Part shown: one piece after another, positions 60,065 through 64,000 of the stretch
Layout: each line of letters opens with the position of its first letter
How positions within the stretch are numbered: position 1 is the stretch's first letter
NCBI GenBank assembly: GCA_032251435.1
Contig: JAVVEH010000009.1
Span: forward strand, 42,344-106,343
Length of the DNA: 64,000 nucleotides
Direction: 5' to 3'
Source: JAVVEH01 sp032251435
GTDB lineage: Bacteria; Verrucomicrobiota; Lentisphaeria; Oligosphaerales; MVZH01
Notes under the pieces: generated by a model
The model's input: only the letters and a program-made list of their open reading frames with translations
What the model was told of the DNA's origin: nothing
Database searches by the model: none
Program-made: the position numbers and the translations under genes

Positions 60065-60889
60065 TTAATTAAAGGAGGATACCGTCGGCGCCAACTTCTG
60101 GTCTTCTCCGGTCACCACCGGTTGAGTAATTAAAACCCGGAAGTTACTCATGCCTATTTGCAGAACATAGCCATCCTCAAGGAAACATTTCCCGTTTACC
60201 CGCTCGAATTCCCCGTTTGTGTCTCGCTTGACAAAAACGCCGTTCGTCGAATTCATATCAAAGACATAAAAGTGATCACCTTCCAGTTCAGGCTCAAAGC
60301 AGATCTGACAGTGCGGCCGGGAAATTTTACTATCCCATGGAATGGCGATGTCGGCGGAATCCTGGTTTTTGCCGATGGTGACTTTTTTCGGCTTCCCAGT
60401 TACCGGATCACGTGTCAATAAATGTTCGACAGCGCTATCTCTCTGCCCCCCCATGTGGATAAGCATAATCTGAGCCTTGCCTTGTGAATTGGCAATGATT
60501 TCGGTCACCTCGTCCATGACATCAGCGGAAATATTCGGCACTTCCCGTCTGACACGCTCAAGCTCATCCTCCAATTGATGCAAGGTTGCCCGCAACGAAC
60601 TTTTCCCTTCTTCTCTGCCTTGGTTGATAGCTTGGATCAGTAGTTCCCGATCCCGTTTGGCTTTGTTATTCATGAAAATAATAAAGCCGATAAACAGCGC
60701 CATGACTAAAAGAAAGACAAGAGCGAAGCCGATAATCAAAACAATCTGAACCGTGCTGATCCCCCCCCCGGCATTGGCTGAATAGTGAGGCGCCGGGGTG
60801 TAACGGGGATAGGCGGACTGACCGAACGCGGCGACACCAGTGAAAAGAGATAAAAGACTCAACATGCGAACGTTAGCTAGGTGTTTCAT
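60065..60889 (-). CDS. FHA-domain membrane protein 1
   Basis: 274 residues. N-terminal signal-like segment (MLSLLSLFTGVAAFGQ), a short Pro/Tyr-rich exported stretch, a strong TM (~48-72, VQIVLIIGFALVFLLVMALF), a cytoplasmic coiled coil (~75-120), and an FHA domain (~168-260) with GKNQDSADI, SRPHC and MNSTNGVFVKR. The S-R-x-H and N-G residues that read phosphothreonine are intact, so it should bind phosphorylated partners such as the kinase or its substrates. 23 bases upstream of the phosphatase gene. Confidence 0.9.
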   Translation of the reverse strand: MKHLANVRMLSLLSLFTGVAAFGQSAYPRYTPAPHYSANAGGGISTVQIVLIIGFALVFLLVMALFIGFIIFMNNKAKRDRELLIQAINQGREEGKSSLRATLHQLEDELERVRREVPNISADVMDEVTEIIANSQGKAQIMLIHMGGQRDSAVEHLLTRDPVTGKPKKVTIGKNQDSADIAIPWDSKISRPHCQICFEPELEGDHFYVFDMNSTNGVFVKRDTNGEFERVNGKCFLEDGYVLQIGMSNFRVLITQPVVTGEDQKLAPTVSSFN

Positions 60890-60931
60890 GTAATCCTCCT
60901 GACAGGTTTGGAAGTTTGCGGACAGAGTTGA

Positions 60932-61846
60932 TCAGTTGGTTGATAAGAATGAGAAAATGAGCTTTGTGGAGCCGATAAGAACGGTGTCGCCTGAGAAAAT
61001 AGGCATGGGAGAGGAAAGCCTTATTTTTTTGTGGTCCCTGAGCAAAAATGTTCCTTCGGACGACCCGACATCTGAAAGAATGTAATTGCCGTGCTCGTCC
61101 CGCATCAGCATACAATGCTTACCTGAAACGTAACGATCTCCGGTAATGGTTAATTGACAATCCGGATCCCGGCCCACGAAATTTCGGATCGGTTCCTTAA
61201 ACGCATTCAGCGAATCCAATTTATGCTCCCGAATAAATGCGCTATTTCTGATTTCCTGGACAGAAATAGTGTCCGTTCTCCGGCTGAAAATTTCAGTTGA
61301 GGCAGTCAAGCCCTCGGGATCATTAAGATGCCCTGTTTCCGGGGGCAGGGGGGAAATGTGTATATTACTGACTCCACCCCGTTTCAGCGTTTGAATTCCG
61401 ATGATCAGGTTAACCACAGGCAGTATCCCCTTCAAAAGCAGTGCGAAAGCCGCGATGCAGGCGGCAATTAACTTTTCTCCATCACCAGGAATGTGCAACA
61501 CGATAAGCAGATAGGCGGTTAGCTCAAAAATCCACCAGACAAAGCGCAGAAAACTAAAAACGAGCGCGAAACCGCCTCCCCATGCGGCCCGTTTAATAAG
61601 ACCGATACCCGCCAATAGCAACGCCATGCTGAGGACTAAAGAAATCAGCACGCTCGCGTAAATGAAAAATACCATCAAGCTGGCGACATCAGGGGAAAAC
61701 TCTTCGGCGATTGACACCCCGGAATACTGTAGATACACCAGGTGGAGGCCAAATCCCAGGGTCGCAAGCAACCCGAAACTGGCGAAAATGACATTAAGAA
61801 CCCCTAAAACAATCTGGCCTGGAACCTTACCTCGACTCGTACTCAT
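60932..61846 (-). CDS. FHA-domain membrane protein 2
   Basis: 304 residues. Four hydrophobic segments (about 10-40, 52-80, 88-118, 128-155) precede a cytoplasmic C-terminal half. FHA domain at ~222-300: NFVGRDPDCQL, YVSGKHCML, and DVGSSEGTFLL. G-R and S-x-K-H are present; the N of the usual N-G pair reads E-G, so phosphothreonine selectivity may be altered. Several Ser/Thr residues in the linker (LTASTEIFSRRTDTISVQEI) make possible kinase targets. Gap of 42 bases to FHA protein 1. Confidence 0.88.
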   Translation of the reverse strand: MSTSRGKVPGQIVLGVLNVIFASFGLLATLGFGLHLVYLQYSGVSIAEEFSPDVASLMVFFIYASVLISLVLSMALLLAGIGLIKRAAWGGGFALVFSFLRFVWWIFELTAYLLIVLHIPGDGEKLIAACIAAFALLLKGILPVVNLIIGIQTLKRGGVSNIHISPLPPETGHLNDPEGLTASTEIFSRRTDTISVQEIRNSAFIREHKLDSLNAFKEPIRNFVGRDPDCQLTITGDRYVSGKHCMLMRDEHGNYILSDVGSSEGTFLLRDHKKIRLSSPMPIFSGDTVLIGSTKLIFSFLSTN

Positions 61847-61870
61847 GTTTTGACCTCCTGAGTCATTTAA

Positions 61871-63913
61871 TTAGCGCAAGTATTTATGCCCTTTACTCAA
61901 TTCCGGGTTATACAACAATGCGTCCCGCATCAACTTCAGCCCCTGATTCCATTTTTCCGTCTCGTAATAAGCCATTCCCAGATAATTTAGCAAATAGCCT
62001 TTCTCTTGTTTGTATGATTGCGTGGCGACATCTGGAATCCCTTTCCAAGCCGGCTGATCGTTAGCATCCGAAAATGTCTCTAATACGTCCGCATACTTGC
62101 CTTGCTGTAGTAAGGCTTCAATCTGACGGATTTCCGCATGTCGGCATTTCCGCATGAACTTGGCGTAATCCCCTTTCGGAGAAACTGTGTCCCAGTATTG
62201 TTTCGTGTAATTTTTCTTCACATACGCGACGACTTCGGCGTATTCTTCTTTTTCAAATAAATGATCGACCTGACTCACATGAGCCCGTCGCCAGTAAGCC
62301 AGGATCTGGTCATTTACTGAAGCCTGCCTATCAGCCAAAGCATTTTCGGCTATGGCCAGGGTATCCGCATGCAGTTCCGCTCTTTCCGTCGCCTTCAAAA
62401 CCTGTTCCGCCAAGTCGGAGGAGGGGGTTTTAAGCGTTTTAAACAGCTTTATCCCTTTCCCGGTGTAAAGCTTGACTTTAGCTGTATCTTTACTCAACTC
62501 GCTGAGGGTGATATAGGCTGACACGACCATCGATTCCGGGTATGGAGATGCTTCATTGTTTTTTATCAGAAAAAGCTTCCGGGCGGATTGATACGCCACA
62601 TCGCTGCTCTCACCGGTAATTTTCAAACAATGAGCGATCTTCTTTTCAGTGTCTAATTTTTTTGTCTGCAATTCATAAGGAGGAATGCTCAAGGTGTTTA
62701 AAGCCGACATGAAGACCACCCCTCTTTTGGCCCGTTCGCTATATTCTCGAAGCCTGGCCACCTGCATCTTCATCCCTTTCGAATCCCCTGCTTGCTTTAA
62801 CAAACCTTCCACCTCTGTGATGTCGGTGTTCGGAATGGCGCTGAGTTGTTGAATAACCGTCGGGAAATTTGAAATGACATCTCCATATTTACCGGCTTGG
62901 AAAGCGTTATTAACCCCCTCCGCTTTCACCTCCGCCTCTGCGAGTTTATCGTTTATTTTATCGGCTTCTCCACTCGTGTAATTCAATAGTTTCCTTAGGG
63001 GGCCTTCTTTGCCTATACCCGTTTTGACTTCGACGCTTCGAACCCCTTCTTTTAATCGCAACGTCCGGGTCAGATCCGAGACCAACGTATCCGTGACAGC
63101 GTCGTCAAGCCTCACCCGTAATAGTTGCTTGTTGTCAAAATCTTTGAGTACTCGTTTGAATTGCGCATATGCGGTAGGTTCAGGTTCCGCCTCACCGAAA
63201 TAATCAGCGACAAAAACCTGTCCGCCAGTACGGAAGATAAACGAGCGGAAACTCTCTGTCGGTTCAAACGCGCAAATCGCGTAAATTGGAATCACCTGGC
63301 CGCTAAACTTTGTTTTCATGGTGGTGAGGAGCTTATCCATCATCGTTTGAGTGGGTTCGTTTTTATGCAAAAACGCGACAATCATCTCCCTGTGGGTTTG
63401 AACCTTCGCCCGGGAAGCTAAATAGGAAGGAGACACTAACAGGTGATTTACGCAAACCCCAAAAGCATTCGGGGTCTTCATTTCTTTGAAGGTTTGTCCG
63501 AGCATAAGAAGTTTGGTCGGATCATCGGTTTGGGGCACTATAACAGGTGTTTGTCGTTTTCCCGGAGCAGGATAAGTCAAAACCGAAAATAGATCTCCAT
63601 CCAGCGTTCCGTCCGTCGCTAACGTCTTAAAACAGTCCTCAAAATACCGCTTTTCCACTTTCAAAGCCCAATAGGAAGTGTTTTCAAGAATAAAATGAAT
63701 TTTCCGGGGGGAAATAGACTGCTTTGAAGAGAACGCCTGAACAGATAACTCTTTTTCACCGTCAAATGCCTTTATCGTTTTCGGGTTGGAACTGGAAATA
63801 AGGATGTCCAGATCGGGATAGACGCTTTCAAATACCCCATGCACGAGCAACTCCCCTGAGGCAAGCGATATCATTGACAGGAAAAATAATCCGGAAAACA
63901 GGTGAACTCTCAT
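61871..63913 (-). CDS. Exported vWA-like/TPR-like protein
   Basis: 680 residues. Signal peptide MRVHLFSGLFFLSMISLASG. Residues ~70-260 suggest a divergent vWA/Rossmann-like fold (KIHFILENTSYWALKVEKRY; VIPIYAICAFEPTESFRSFI). Residues ~330-680 are helical repeats of the TPR sort, ending with GYLLNYLGMAYYETEKWNQG and LYNPELSKGHKYL. No other TM, so periplasmic. GGAG stands eight bases before the ATG. First visible gene of the cluster; the 87 bases left before the window end show no gene and may hold the promoter. No family recognised with confidence. Confidence 0.78.
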   Translation of the reverse strand: MRVHLFSGLFFLSMISLASGELLVHGVFESVYPDLDILISSSNPKTIKAFDGEKELSVQAFSSKQSISPRKIHFILENTSYWALKVEKRYFEDCFKTLATDGTLDGDLFSVLTYPAPGKRQTPVIVPQTDDPTKLLMLGQTFKEMKTPNAFGVCVNHLLVSPSYLASRAKVQTHREMIVAFLHKNEPTQTMMDKLLTTMKTKFSGQVIPIYAICAFEPTESFRSFIFRTGGQVFVADYFGEAEPEPTAYAQFKRVLKDFDNKQLLRVRLDDAVTDTLVSDLTRTLRLKEGVRSVEVKTGIGKEGPLRKLLNYTSGEADKINDKLAEAEVKAEGVNNAFQAGKYGDVISNFPTVIQQLSAIPNTDITEVEGLLKQAGDSKGMKMQVARLREYSERAKRGVVFMSALNTLSIPPYELQTKKLDTEKKIAHCLKITGESSDVAYQSARKLFLIKNNEASPYPESMVVSAYITLSELSKDTAKVKLYTGKGIKLFKTLKTPSSDLAEQVLKATERAELHADTLAIAENALADRQASVNDQILAYWRRAHVSQVDHLFEKEEYAEVVAYVKKNYTKQYWDTVSPKGDYAKFMRKCRHAEIRQIEALLQQGKYADVLETFSDANDQPAWKGIPDVATQSYKQEKGYLLNYLGMAYYETEKWNQGLKLMRDALLYNPELSKGHKYLR

Positions 63914-64000
63914 CGTCTTACTCCATTTACTCTACGCAACAAGATTGTAAGCGTCACACCTGACCCATCTAAAATTCGCGTTTTCCGCATATAAAGTAAT

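Noticed and set aside
1..64000. CRISPR arrays, tRNA and rRNA genes
   Set aside because: I looked for repeat-spacer periodicity and cloverleaf or rRNA signatures in the gaps and saw none. The only tandem arrays are the heptamer and 12-bp repeats, which have no spacers.

Overview
The window looks like a chromosomal fragment of an anaerobic, fermentative Gram-negative bacterium of the PVC superphylum, most plausibly Kiritimatiellota or Lentisphaerota. This placement is an inference from gene content; no marker gene was searched. Support: a biotin-dependent Na+-pumping decarboxylase (oadGAB), acetate fermentation genes (pta-ackA), an oxygen-sensitive class III ribonucleotide reductase, a 2[4Fe-4S] ferredoxin, outer-membrane and LpoB-type lipoproteins, a sugar-ABC permease fused to its own solute-binding protein, and tetrapyrrole enzymes fused in unusual orders.

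Layout. 1-8.6 kb: oadGAB, a frameshifted queA with an HI0933-type flavoprotein, and ackA-pta with a terminator. 8.7-16.8 kb: a COG3014/LpoB lipoprotein pair, a CPA2 antiporter with an EIIA/PII-like regulator, a 700-bp non-coding stretch with a large stem-loop and a short inverted-repeat element, a parvulin, a eukaryotic-type HisA, TruA and a self-contained ferredoxin transcription unit. 17-21 kb: nrdD with tandem NrdR boxes and a CxxC redoxin, then a VOC protein. 21.3-27.7 kb: surface-glycan genes with one broken GT2. 27.9-34.8 kb: hemL-hemB, then cysH, a siroheme sulfite reductase and a GltD-like flavoprotein. 35-43 kb: MscS, a Phd/PIN toxin-antitoxin pair, and a sugar ABC locus invaded by heptamer satellites, a four-helix-bundle gene, an assembly gap, an oxidoreductase fragment and a broken ATPase. 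43.3-47.4 kb: hemC-cobA-hemD fusion, sirC-hemA fusion and an Rrf2 regulator. 47.8-63.9 kb: a nine-gene same-strand cluster.

How the genes work together. HemA, HemL, HemB, the HemC/CobA/HemD fusion and SirC nearly complete the route from glutamyl-tRNA to sirohydrochlorin; only the ferrochelatase is not seen. The siroheme user, a sulfite reductase, is here with a 4Fe-4S APS/PAPS reductase and a probable NAD(P)H-linked electron donor, so the tetrapyrrole genes probably serve sulfur assimilation. The Rrf2 protein is a candidate regulator. Acetyl-CoA to acetate, decarboxylase-driven Na+ export and class III RNR fit a strict anaerobe.

The best candidate for an undescribed system is the last 16 kb. 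One operon-like run encodes a secreted TPR-like protein, two membrane FHA proteins, a membrane PP2C phosphatase, a membrane-tethered vWA-like protein, a membrane Ser/Thr kinase with fibronectin-III domains outside the cell membrane, a beta-barrel outer-membrane protein and two large exported proteins of no recognised family. Every protein appears to have a signal peptide or a membrane segment. I read this as a phospho-signalling system that couples cytoplasmic kinase, phosphatase and FHA modules to an envelope assembly.
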